Positions 1 to 6,421 are shown, counted from the first letter of the stretch. The stretch is DNA of 6,421 nt from Verrucomicrobiota bacterium (GCA_003694825.1 RFJS01000404.1:1-6421), one strand, 5' to 3'. Notes: generated by a model from the letters alone, not told the origin. Numbers and translations are program-made.

Positions 1-894
1 CAGCTCGCCGATGCGGGCCGATTTCGAGCAGCCGTTGTCGCTGGTGAAGATCACCAGCGTGTCTTCCGCCAATCCCGCGCGCGCAAGCGCCGCCACGACC
101 TCGCCGACCGCCCAATCCGTCTCCATGACAAAATCGCCGTATTTGCCCAGACCGCTGCGCCCCTTCCACTCGGCCGTGGGAAGGATAGGCGTGTGGGGCG
201 AGGTCAGCGGCAGATACAGGAAAAATGGCTGATCCTGTCCCCTGCGGCCTTCGATATAGGTGACCGCCCGCTCCACCAGGGTCGGGAGCACCTCGACGGC
301 CTCGAAACCGGCCGCGGCCGGCCCCCGCCGGATCCACTTCTTTTCCGTGGTCAACGGCTCGGTGTAGCGGCGGTTCTCAATGTAGGCGAAGGGCGGCATG
401 TCCAGTGAGCCGCTGATACCGAAGAAATAGTCAAACCCCCGATCGACCGGTCCTTCCCGGATCTCCGGATCGGCCTCGCCTTCGGGAATTTCCATGCCCA
501 GGTGCCACTTGCCGATGCACGCCGTGGCATAACCTGCGGCGTGGAGCATGCCGGCCACCGTCAGCCGCTCCCGCGGGATGAGCGGCTTGCTGTATCCATA
601 GAGCACATTCCATTGGAGCCGCGTCCGCCAATTGTAGCGGCCGGTGAGGATGCTGTAGCGCGTGGGCGTGCACACCGAGGAGCTGCTGTGCGCATCGGTG
701 AAGCTCATCCCCTCGCGGGCGAGCTGATCGATGTGCGGCGTGGGGATGCGGCCCCGCTCCGGATTGAGGCTCTGCACGTCCCCGTAACCCAGATCATCGG
801 CAAGGATGAAGACGATGTTCGGCGCGCTCCATCCCTGCCCGGCCAGGCAGCGGCAGAGAAGCAGCACGGTGAGCAAGCCAGCGATTCGGTTCAT
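1..894 (-). CDS. Secreted type I sulfatase (arylsulfatase A-like), 5' part of gene, runs off left edge
   Basis: Predicted exported sulfatase that hydrolyses sulfate esters, here probably on a glycan. Only the first 298 residues are in the window and the frame is open to base 1. The N-terminus (MNR, then hydrophobic IAGLLTVLLLC, then about GQGWSA) looks like a Sec signal peptide with cleavage just before PNIVFI. Visible family landmarks: LADDLGYGD with metal-ligand aspartates D33/D34; the formylglycine motif CTPTR at 75-79 (C75 would be converted to formylglycine by an FGE- or anSME-type enzyme not in this window); GYATACIGKWHLG at 121-133 with K129 and H131; SPHTP with H234; and FTSDNG with D286/N287. 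All N-terminal catalytic elements are therefore intact. An in-frame upstream ATG at 913-915 would add MRNGKNV and a more basic n-region. I kept 894 because GGGA lies 8 nt before it, but the choice is open. It follows the fucosidase frame by 50 bp and is probably cotranscribed. Substrate and S1 subfamily cannot be told by eye. Confidence 0.93.
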   Translation of the reverse strand, partial: MNRIAGLLTVLLLCRCLAGQGWSAPNIVFILADDLGYGDVQSLNPERGRIPTPHIDQLAREGMSFTDAHSSSSVCTPTRYSILTGRYNWRTRLQWNVLYGYSKPLIPRERLTVAGMLHAAGYATACIGKWHLGMEIPEGEADPEIREGPVDRGFDYFFGISGSLDMPPFAYIENRRYTEPLTTEKKWIRRGPAAAGFEAVEVLPTLVERAVTYIEGRRGQDQPFFLYLPLTSPHTPILPTAEWKGRSGLGKYGDFVMETDWAVGEVVAALARAGLAEDTLVIFTSDNGCSKSARIGEL

Positions 895-944
895 CACATT
901 TTTCCCGTTTCTCATCGCGGTTCACAACTCGTGGTTCCGCCCCA
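895..944 (-). other. Short gap between fucosidase frame and sulfatase
   Basis: A 50-bp spacer between the TAA ending the open fucosidase frame and the sulfatase start. There is no hairpin followed by a T-run, so no intrinsic terminator is visible and cotranscription is plausible. It contains the alternative sulfatase ATG at 913-915 and a weak purine stretch (GGGAAAAA) just before the chosen start. Confidence 0.5.
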
Positions 945-1181
945 TTACGGCTCCGTTTTCCGCAGCACGACCCTCTGGACGCGCAGCGGCTGCCAATGCT
1001 TCGGATCCGGACGCAGCCGGTAGGAGAAACTGCCCGGGCGTTCGATACGCACCGTGCCGAGGTCCACCTCGAAAAACCCGTGCCGGCCGTCGGGCGCGCG
1101 CACTTTTACCGGTTGCTCCGCGCCTTCGAGACCGGCGCGGAACGCGCTCGCCGTTCCCTCGACGGCGAGGACCGCCACGGC
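945..1181 (-). pseudogene. C-terminal end of the GH29 fucosidase beyond the in-frame TGA
   Basis: This is the remainder of the fucosidase frame: 78 codons in the same reading frame as the upstream CDS, ending at TAA 945-947. The translation (AVAVLAVEGTASAF through FFEVDLGTVRIERPGSFSYRLRP to QRVVLRKTEP) reads as the second half of a beta-rich carbohydrate-binding-like domain. The elements LGTV-I--PG and W-PLRV--V-L are typical of the closing strands of such domains, and they continue directly from WVEWPVKVARPGTY upstream. The join is therefore a nonsense codon and not a frameshift. A GTG at 1176-1178, one codon after the TGA, could restart translation and give a free 77-residue piece. Alternatives are readthrough, a real truncating mutation, or a sequence error. 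I label it pseudogene only to mark the broken state; the fucosidase itself may be active. Confidence 0.75.
1147..1169 (-). repeat. Perfect 8-bp hairpin 12 nt after the in-frame TGA
   Basis: On the minus strand the arms CTCGCCGT and ACGGCGAG pair perfectly around a 7-nt loop (CGAGGGA). The stem starts 12 nt after the TGA and the loop 20 nt after it. No T-run follows, so it is not an intrinsic terminator. The pairing is seen directly. Whether it affects translation of the TGA is unknown, and hairpins of this size also arise by chance in GC-rich coding DNA. Confidence 0.55.
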
Positions 1182-2816
1182 TCAATAGGTGCCGGGACGC
1201 GCCACCTTCACCGGCCACTCCACCCACGCGTGCGGATCCTTCCAACGGCCGATAAAGGCCTCATCACCCGTCCCGAGGACTTCGATGCCGCGCATGCCCT
1301 CGTTGTTGTGCAGGTAGGCAAACTCGGCTCCGAGGAGAATCGAACCGTCCGCCTGAAGCATGGGCGACACCGGAGCGACCGACCACGCTCCGTCGATCTC
1401 CATCTTCACCACCGTCACGGGACTTTCACGACGCGCCGCCGGCAACTGGATCCGCCAGTTGTCTCCGGCGGCCTCGGCTGCCACCGGCGTGCCATCGTCG
1501 AGCATCCGGCAGCGGACCCGCTCCGCTTTCAGCCCGGGAACGACCAACGCGCCGTTCTCCGGCCAGTCAAAGACATGCAGGTAGAGCGTCGTGCGCCCGT
1601 CCTGCTGCTTCATCGTGCACCGCCCCCACTGGAGCCGCCCGAAGGGGCTGGCTGTTGTCCCATAGATGGACTCGCTGTTGACCGCCATCCACTCGCCGAT
1701 GGCGTAGAGCCGCTCCACCGCCTGCAGCAAGAGCGTGCCGTCGGCGGTCGGACTGACGTTGAGGAGGTAGTTGCCACCCTTGCTCGCGATATCCACGAGA
1801 TTGCGGATGAGCGTCTCGGTGGACTTGAACGCGACATCGCCGCGCTTGAACCCCCAGCTGCCGCTGATCGGCATACACACCTCCCAGTCCACTCCCTCGG
1901 GCCCGTGCGTGGGTATCCGCCGCTCGAAGGTGCGATGATCGCCCGGATAGTTTTCGCCGAGCCGGTCGTTGGTGATCAACCCCGGCTGGAGCCACCGCGT
2001 GGCATACAGCTTGTCCAGCGATTCACGGCTCATCTCCCGAGGCGTATCCCACCAGAAAATACTGATCGGCGCGTATTCGGTGAGGAGTTGAACGACTTCG
2101 GGATACGCCTTTTCGTTAACGTATTCGTCGACGCTCACGCGCGGCAGACTGTCGTCCCAGGTGTTGCCGACACCGCCCGGATGGTGCCAGTCCTGCGCCT
2201 GCGAGTAATAGAGGCCGAAGCGCAACCCGTGGCGCTGGCACGCGTCCACCAGCTCCCGCACGATGTCGCGGCCCAGGGGTGTGGCATCGACGACATTGAA
2301 CGGATTGACCCGCGAGTGAAACATGGAGAACCCGTCGTGGTGTTTCGCGGTGAAGATCAGGTAGCGCATGCCGGCCCGCTTCGCGAGACGCACGAAGGTA
2401 TCCGCATCAAATCCCTCGGGATCGAACAGGGCCGCGAGTTTCTCATACTCGGCGACGGGAATTTGTCCGCGGTTCATCATCCACTCGGCGCTGTTCGGCA
2501 GTTTCCGCCCCTGGTATTCGCCCCCGGTCACGGAATAGATTCCCCAGTGGACAAACATGCCGAAACGGGCCTCGCGCCACCACGCCATGCGCTGGTCGTG
2601 CGTGAATCCATCGCGGGCCACGCCCTCCTCGCCATCGGCTTCCGCGCCGACGGCGGTGCCCAGGCACAGGCAGGCCGCCGTCATCAGCGCCATGGCCCGC
2701 CGCCAGCCGCCGCGGCCGGACCGCCGCGCCGTTCGGCGCGTGCCTTCTGTTCCACTGTTCAGTGCTGCTCGTTGTCTCATGCTTTTTCGAGAGGGTTCGG
2801 GTTCACATCGTTTCAT
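1182..2816 (-). CDS. Secreted GH29 alpha-L-fucosidase, ended early by an in-frame TGA
   Basis: Predicted retaining exo-alpha-L-fucosidase releasing L-fucose in the periplasm or outside the cell. Residues 1-60 form a long arginine-rich leader with a hydrophobic stretch (AMALMTAACLCLGTAVGAEA, 41-60), read as a Sec signal peptide. The (beta/alpha)8 catalytic domain covers about 70-385: RFGMFVHWGIYS (84-95), FTAKHHDGF (155-163) with the sugar-binding histidines, IFWWD (253-257) with D257 the probable nucleophile, WEVCMPISGSWGF (311-323), and the signature KGGNYLLNVSPTADG (346-360). A beta-sandwich follows at about 385-475, then the start of a third, galactose-binding-like domain from about 485. 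The protein stops after RPGTY at residue 544 by TGA, although the same frame stays open for 78 more codons with sequence that completes that last domain. The catalytic part is complete, so the product may still work. Start: ATG 2816 has GGTGG 6 nt upstream; ATG 2780 (MRQRAAL) would give a shorter leader. Second gene of the minus-strand run. Confidence 0.9.
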   Translation of the reverse strand: MKRCEPEPSRKSMRQRAALNSGTEGTRRTARRSGRGGWRRAMALMTAACLCLGTAVGAEADGEEGVARDGFTHDQRMAWWREARFGMFVHWGIYSVTGGEYQGRKLPNSAEWMMNRGQIPVAEYEKLAALFDPEGFDADTFVRLAKRAGMRYLIFTAKHHDGFSMFHSRVNPFNVVDATPLGRDIVRELVDACQRHGLRFGLYYSQAQDWHHPGGVGNTWDDSLPRVSVDEYVNEKAYPEVVQLLTEYAPISIFWWDTPREMSRESLDKLYATRWLQPGLITNDRLGENYPGDHRTFERRIPTHGPEGVDWEVCMPISGSWGFKRGDVAFKSTETLIRNLVDIASKGGNYLLNVSPTADGTLLLQAVERLYAIGEWMAVNSESIYGTTASPFGRLQWGRCTMKQQDGRTTLYLHVFDWPENGALVVPGLKAERVRCRMLDDGTPVAAEAAGDNWRIQLPAARRESPVTVVKMEIDGAWSVAPVSPMLQADGSILLGAEFAYLHNNEGMRGIEVLGTGDEAFIGRWKDPHAWVEWPVKVARPGTY

Positions 2817-2918
2817 TCATGCCACCGGGCGTCCGGATGGCTTTCGAGTCCTGCGTTTTTCGATCCGTTCACGAGGCACGGTCCTCGACCGGGTCGTCGC
2901 GCCTTTCCGTCTTTGCGC
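2817..2918 (-). other. Intergenic spacer between lyase and fucosidase
   Basis: About 100 bp with no gene. It holds two short inverted repeats: CGACC/GGTCG around one base (2886-2896) and CGAGG/CCTCG around six bases (2872-2887). These overlap at one end, so they cannot both form. Neither is followed by a T-run, so no intrinsic terminator is evident. GGTGG lies 6 nt before ATG 2816 and is the only Shine-Dalgarno-like element. The lyase and fucosidase are probably one transcript, but a weak internal promoter or processing site cannot be excluded. Confidence 0.45.
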
Positions 2919-5351
2919 TCATCGCGATCGCCGGCGCACGACGAACAGGGAGCGAGCCGCATCGTATTCGACGGGTGCCTCCTCGCCGTCGACCACGAGG
3001 CGCGCCGGTTTCGCCGCCGACCGCAGCCAGGCGTTGATCACCGGCTGGCCGTCGAGCTTCACGTCGAAACCGTCGCTGCTCCGCCTCGCGACGAGGTAGA
3101 CCTTCGAGAGCGAATCGAGCACGATTTTCCCTTCCCGTCGCAGGTAGCTGCCGTCGATCACCATGAGCCGCTCGATCGCATCCGTGTCCGCCGCGGAGCC
3201 GGATGCCCGGCGGGTGATGACTGTCAGATAGGCGTCGGTCTCCCAACCGTCATGCACGAGGTTTGCATTGCGATGGCGGATACGGCCGTCGGCGAGCAGG
3301 TTGAGCCAGATCTCCGTCACCCGGCCTTCCCGCGTGATGCGGACGCCGTTGACGTCCTTCGTCTCGAAGCGCTCGATGGCCGGCCCTTCGTCATCCGGTC
3401 CGTCGAGGGGAACAATCGCGGTCACGAACTTCACCCGCCTCTGCTCCCCGGGCGCGACAAACGCCGCAAATGGCACCTCCTGCCCCGAATCGTAATCGGC
3501 CAGCCCGGTCTTTTCCACCAGCTGCGTGCATTCCGGAAAGTCCGCGGCGAAACCGCCGTCGGGCAGCGTCTGCGGGAAGAGCGGCCTGACCTTCACCCTG
3601 ACGCCGTCCTCGTTCACCTCGAAATCGAGCCCCCGCTGCCGGCCCTCGCCGCGATAGTGCAGGAGCCACTCGAAGCGGCCCGGCTCGTAGGCCTTGAGAT
3701 CGTCGATGACGAGCACGACACCGTCCACCCACAGAAAGCTTCGGAAATTGCGCACAAACGTCGCCTCCGTCGGTCCCGTGGCATCGGCCAGAACGTAGCG
3801 CAGGCCTCCGTCGTCGAGCAGGTGCAGCACCTGCCCCGGATGCTGAGAACCGTAGTAGGTGTCCTCTGGATTCTCGGCTCGTCCATCGAAGAGGACGACG
3901 TTGTGCGCGATGCTCTGCCGGTAGTAGCGATCGTAGGCGGGATCGGCATAGCCGCACTTGCCGGAGTCGATCAGCAGATACCGGCCGCGATGAAACAGCA
4001 TGAAGGACCCCGCGTCCGCGTGACTGTGATTCCAGGTGAAGCCCGATTTGAGGGCAAGCAGGGTCGCGTCGGGCTCCCACGAAGAACGCATCATGACCCA
4101 GCCCATCGAGGGATAGATGGCCGAGAGCGGAAGATTCGGCGTCTTCCCGCCGGCTTCGAGTTCGCGCCTCGACGGCCCGTGGAGCAGCCATTCGAGTGTC
4201 GAGCCCATGCGCCCGGATTTCGAGGGTTTCGCAGCAGCGTCCTCGTGCTCCAGATACTGGCGCAGATACCAGCGCACGGCGTCATCCCGATAGCCGAGCC
4301 CCCAGAGCAGGACGACCGTCCCCACCCCGCTGGAGGTGGCAAAATTGCTGTCACCAAAATTCAGCGACCACGGCTGCCCGGCGTCCCGGGGATAAGCCGC
4401 ATGCGCGAAGAAGCTTCCGATCTTCGCGAGCACGGGATACTCCGGCGGCGGGGCGCCGAAGGCATCCCGCCAGGCCAGCCGGAAGGGCAGGTGGCTCCGC
4501 ATCGCGAAGTCCGCATAGCCGATGCTCTCATAAAACCCGCCGTTCTCGTCGAACGAGGGCGGCTTGGTCTCCAGCACGCTGCCGGCATACTGCAGCCACT
4601 CCGCCTCGGCGTCGCGCACTCGCGCGACCCACCCGGCGGCCCGCGGATCTTCCCGGAGAATGGCTATCGCGCCGACGCCCGCTTCGAAGACGAGGGCGCT
4701 CCACCAATTGTGGCCCATGGTGTCCAACGCGTGGATCCGCTCCGCGCCGTCGACCCAGTCGTTGAGCACCGGGATGATCCCCTCCTCGGCCAGGCGCCGC
4801 GCGAAGGTGCGACGCAGCTCCGGGGTGAGCAGATCGTCGATGGCGTCATAGGCCTGCCCGAACGCGGCGCAGGCTTCACCGGCCCCCAGCCCGGTATGCC
4901 ACGGCGGATTCCGGCGGCGCAATGGTTCCTCGTTTTTTCCGCCGAATTCGAAGGCCTTCATCCACTCGATGAGCGCTTCGCCGTAGCGGTCATCACCCGT
5001 CATGGCGCGCGCGAAGGCCAGGACCTGGAGGGCGTCCCGGTTGCGGTGGGGCCGCTCCTTGCGTTTCTCCGCCTCGCGGCGCAGCCGATCCGCCTCCGCC
5101 AACAGGCTTTCCGACAGTGTCCGGAGATGCGGATCGTCGGACACCCGCGCCTGCAACCGCTCCATATTTTTCCGGGAGAAGGCCAGGTAGGGATGCTCCG
5201 GAACAGGCGTCGGCAACGGCTCCGCGCGCAACAGCCCGCAAGCCAGCAGGCAGCCGGCGCCGATTGAGATCATCAGCCGTCGAAATCCGCGTCCAGCGGC
5301 ACGGCATCGCTCGGTGTTCAAGGGGAAAGGGGACATCGTCATGGAAAGCAT
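2919..5351 (-). CDS. Secreted heparinase II/III-family polysaccharide lyase
   Basis: Predicted lyase cleaving a uronic-acid-containing polysaccharide by beta-elimination, acting outside the cytoplasm. The frame is open from ATG 5417 (832 codons); numbering here uses that ATG. Its first 22 residues are arginine-rich and unlike a signal peptide, so I start at ATG 5351 (residue 23), which has a weak GAG upstream; ATGs at 5342 and 5336 are equally possible. A signal peptide follows (GRGFRR, then LMISIGAGCLLACGLLRA). LLAC at 57-60 could be a weak lipobox, making it a lipoprotein. Residues about 75-420 form the helical toroid, with MGHNWW (234-239) and FDENGGFYESIGY (289-301), a likely site of catalytic E/Y residues. 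The heparinase II/III C-terminal beta-sandwich covers about 430-650: WNHSHADAGSF (462-472), LLIDSGKCGY (481-490) and AHNVV (504-508), where H466, D484 and H505 correspond by pattern to the metal-binding set of heparinase II. A further beta-rich tail follows to 832. First gene of the run. Exact PL family and substrate are not resolvable by eye. Confidence 0.9.
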   Translation of the reverse strand: MLSMTMSPFPLNTERCRAAGRGFRRLMISIGAGCLLACGLLRAEPLPTPVPEHPYLAFSRKNMERLQARVSDDPHLRTLSESLLAEADRLRREAEKRKERPHRNRDALQVLAFARAMTGDDRYGEALIEWMKAFEFGGKNEEPLRRRNPPWHTGLGAGEACAAFGQAYDAIDDLLTPELRRTFARRLAEEGIIPVLNDWVDGAERIHALDTMGHNWWSALVFEAGVGAIAILREDPRAAGWVARVRDAEAEWLQYAGSVLETKPPSFDENGGFYESIGYADFAMRSHLPFRLAWRDAFGAPPPEYPVLAKIGSFFAHAAYPRDAGQPWSLNFGDSNFATSSGVGTVVLLWGLGYRDDAVRWYLRQYLEHEDAAAKPSKSGRMGSTLEWLLHGPSRRELEAGGKTPNLPLSAIYPSMGWVMMRSSWEPDATLLALKSGFTWNHSHADAGSFMLFHRGRYLLIDSGKCGYADPAYDRYYRQSIAHNVVLFDGRAENPEDTYYGSQHPGQVLHLLDDGGLRYVLADATGPTEATFVRNFRSFLWVDGVVLVIDDLKAYEPGRFEWLLHYRGEGRQRGLDFEVNEDGVRVKVRPLFPQTLPDGGFAADFPECTQLVEKTGLADYDSGQEVPFAAFVAPGEQRRVKFVTAIVPLDGPDDEGPAIERFETKDVNGVRITREGRVTEIWLNLLADGRIRHRNANLVHDGWETDAYLTVITRRASGSAADTDAIERLMVIDGSYLRREGKIVLDSLSKVYLVARRSSDGFDVKLDGQPVINAWLRSAAKPARLVVDGEEAPVEYDAARSLFVVRRRSR

Positions 5352-5561
5352 GCGCACTCTACGCCCCGCGGCGACGGCGTGTCGTTTTCTCCGGACGCTT
5401 TCTCTGGTAACCGGCATGAATATCGTTTCGTCTTCTGCAAGCGCCTGCCTGAAAATGACGCCCTCGCGTCTCCGTTGCGGACAACCTCACCATGCCCCTC
5501 TTCCCTCCATCTTTCCGAGCCTCTTCGCTTTCCCCGTGGATGATCAACCGGTGCCGATCCC

Positions 5562-5626
5562 GGGAGAGCCCCGCTCCACCCCGTCATCCCGGCAGCGGCA
5601 ACGCCCCAGGTGAAACCGGCTCTCCC
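5562..5626. repeat. Nested inverted repeat upstream of the LacI gene
   Basis: GGGAGAGCC at 5562-5570 is perfectly complementary to GGCTCTCCC at 5618-5626. Directly inside the left arm, CCGCT (5571-5575) pairs with AGCGG (5594-5598). Together they could fold into a structured leader on a plus-strand transcript reading into the regulator, or bracket a regulator-binding region, since the right arm overlaps the TGAAACCGG element. No T-run follows. The complementarity is direct; any function is inference. Confidence 0.45.
5611..5624. promoter_or_regulatory. Candidate LacI-family operator (one good half-site)
   Basis: TGAAACCGGCTCTC fits the general LacI-family operator form TG-N-AA-N-CG-N-TT-N-CA perfectly in its left half (TGAAACCG) but poorly in the right half. 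It lies about 100 bp upstream of the LacI start, in the shared divergent region, which is where autoregulation and control of the lyase operon would be exerted. The match is by eye and no other members of a regulon are available to test it. Confidence 0.25.
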
Positions 5627-5665
5627 CGACGACTCTCGTTTTCGCCGGCGCGCCCCCCCGTAACC

Positions 5666-5680
5666 ACCGGTTCACCCGGT
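5666..5680. promoter_or_regulatory. Candidate palindromic operator close to the LacI start
   Basis: ACCGGTTCACCCGGT has complementary 5-bp ends (ACCGG and CCGGT) around a 5-nt centre, and ends 37 bp before the LacI ATG. Position suits an autoregulatory site. It lacks the central CG at its symmetry axis that typical LacI-family operators have, so it could instead be two overlapping half-sites or chance. Confidence 0.22.
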
Positions 5681-5717
5681 CAACAAAAACTCAGCCACCC
5701 CATTTTCTGATCCCATC

Positions 5718-6421
5718 ATGGAAATCGGCCGCCCATCGATGCGCGATATCGCCCGCATCCTCAATATCTCACACGCCACCGTCTCGATGGCACTGCGCAA
5801 CAACCCGCGCATTTCCAAGCGCCGCCGCGAACAGGTGCAGCGCGTCGCCAAAGAACTCGGCTACCGACCCGACCCGATGCTTTCCTCGCTCGCCATCTAT
5901 CGGCAGAGCAAACAGGCGCGGCCCATCGCGGCGACGCTGGCCTGGATCAACCGGTGGTCGAATCCCCGGCAGTTGCGCAGCTATTCTGAATACGATCAAT
6001 ACTGGCGCGGTGCCGAAGATGCCGCCCGGAGGCTCGGCTATCGTCTCGACGAATTTCCGGTCGGGGCCGAGATGAGCGGCAAGCGCCTCAACGACATCCT
6101 CCTCGCCCGCGGCATCCAGGGCATCCTCATCCCCCCGCACAATCCCGACGAGCGCTGGATCGATCTCGGCATCGACTGGCAGAAGTTTGCCATCGTGCGC
6201 TTCGGCTTTGGCATCGCCGACCTTCGCGCCGATGTGATCGGCAACGACCAGATGCGCAGCGCCGAGCTCGCCGTCTCCTGCATCCACAAAAACGGCTACC
6301 GAGCGATCGGCTTCGTCACGGACCACCTGTTCGATCTGCGCACCGGCGCGAACTTTCGCATGGGCTACCTCCGCGCCATGGAGATGCAGGGTCTCCGCAC
6401 CATCCCGCCGCTCGTGCTGCC
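5718..6421 (+). CDS. LacI-family transcriptional regulator, 5' part, runs off right edge
   Basis: Predicted DNA-binding regulator of the adjacent glycan locus. 234 complete codons are present and the frame is open to the window end. The N-terminal helix-turn-helix is clear: MRDIARILNISHATVSMALRNNPRISKRRREQVQRVAKELGYRPDP (8-53), with the T-V-S-x-A-L recognition-helix pattern of the LacI/GalR group. The hinge that follows (MLSSLAIYRQSKQ, 54-66) differs from the classic hinge helix of enterobacterial LacI and resembles LacI proteins I associate with Verrucomicrobiota. From about 69 a periplasmic-binding-protein-like sensor domain begins (IAATLAWINRW, then YWRGAEDAARRLGYRLDEF at 95-113, GIQGILIPP at 132-140, VIGNDQ at 173-178, GYRAIGFVTD at 193-202). 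The start ATG has no evident Shine-Dalgarno sequence, but it sits 7 codons before the HTH as expected. The ligand is likely a sugar released by the divergent enzymes; this is inferred from position only. Confidence 0.93.
   Translation, partial: MEIGRPSMRDIARILNISHATVSMALRNNPRISKRRREQVQRVAKELGYRPDPMLSSLAIYRQSKQARPIAATLAWINRWSNPRQLRSYSEYDQYWRGAEDAARRLGYRLDEFPVGAEMSGKRLNDILLARGIQGILIPPHNPDERWIDLGIDWQKFAIVRFGFGIADLRADVIGNDQMRSAELAVSCIHKNGYRAIGFVTDHLFDLRTGANFRMGYLRAMEMQGLRTIPPLVL

Larger units (their letters stand above)
5352..5717. promoter_or_regulatory. Divergent control region between lyase and LacI regulator
   Basis: A 366-bp stretch (300 bp if the lyase starts at 5417) separating divergently transcribed genes, so promoters for both must lie here. 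No convincing -35/-10 pair stands out on either strand; GATATT near 5419-5424 on the minus strand is a possible -10-like element only. The hexamer AACCGG occurs at 5409-5414, 5546-5551 and 5614-5619, and in reverse (CCGGTT) at 5667-5672. It matches the AA-N-CG-N-TT core of LacI-family operators in part. A 9-bp inverted repeat (5562-5570 / 5618-5626) and a C-tract at 5653-5659 are also present. No small protein gene in this region is supported; the short reading frames have no family features. Confidence 0.6.

Noticed and set aside
502..1023. A 173-codon plus-strand frame across the sulfatase start.
   Set aside because: It is antisense to the sulfatase, whose CTPTR and GKWHLG motifs are intact, and its own translation is low-information.
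1182..1184. Frameshift as the explanation of the interrupted fucosidase.
   Set aside because: The downstream segment is in the same frame as the upstream one (the GTG at 1178 is exactly two codons after the TGA), so a single nonsense codon explains it.
2872..2896. Inverted repeats after the lyase as an intrinsic terminator.
   Set aside because: Stems are only 5 bp, overlap each other, and no T-run follows on the minus strand.
996..5267. A 1423-codon open frame on the plus strand running opposite both the fucosidase and the lyase.
   Set aside because: Its codons are exactly in register with those of the two minus-strand genes, so it stays open simply because TTA, CTA and TCA are rare in this GC-rich coding DNA. 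The translation is rich in Arg, His and Pro, has no recognisable domain, and crosses an intergenic gap and the TGA. The minus-strand frames have clear catalytic motifs.
5653..5659. C-tract as a phase-variable homopolymer.
   Set aside because: Only seven bases long and in GC-rich non-coding DNA; nothing suggests slippage control.
5769..6326. A 185-codon minus-strand open frame under the LacI gene.
   Set aside because: It is the antisense shadow of the LacI coding frame, which has an unambiguous helix-turn-helix and sensor domain; the antisense product shows no family features.

Overview
The window is GC-rich, entirely chromosomal in character, and holds most of a small polysaccharide-utilisation locus. 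A minus-strand run reads, in transcription order, a secreted heparinase II/III-type polysaccharide lyase, a secreted GH29 alpha-L-fucosidase whose frame is interrupted by one in-frame TGA, and a secreted type I sulfatase that runs off the left edge. On the plus strand, divergent from the lyase, a LacI-family regulator starts and runs off the right edge. No tRNA, rRNA, CRISPR array, insertion sequence or SusC/SusD-like gene is visible.

The likely host is a member of the Verrucomicrobiota (Opitutae-like or Kiritimatiellae-like). This is inferred from high GC, starts lacking strong Shine-Dalgarno sequences, GH29/sulfatase/heparinase-type enzymes grouped without SusCD, and a LacI protein whose N-terminal part resembles the '-GYRPDPMLSSLAIYR-' segment I associate with that phylum. 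It is not proven by any marker gene.

Layout: 1-894 (minus) sulfatase, N-terminal 298 residues; 895-944 short gap; 945-2816 (minus) fucosidase, whose frame stops at TGA 1182-1184 and continues open in the same frame to a TAA at 945-947; 2817-2918 gap of about 100 bp; 2919 to about 5351 (minus) lyase; 5352-5717 divergent control region with repeated AACCGG elements and a nested inverted repeat; 5718 to the end (plus) LacI regulator.

Taken together, the three enzymes fit stepwise breakdown of a sulfated glycan containing both fucose and a uronic acid, such as a glucuronofucan or a fucosylated glycosaminoglycan. The lyase would cut uronate linkages, the sulfatase would remove sulfate esters and the fucosidase would release fucose, with the divergent LacI protein sensing a released sugar. 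The substrate is inference. The most unusual point is the clean in-frame TGA in the fucosidase, followed 12 nt later by a perfect 8-bp hairpin. I found no strong case for a wholly new system.
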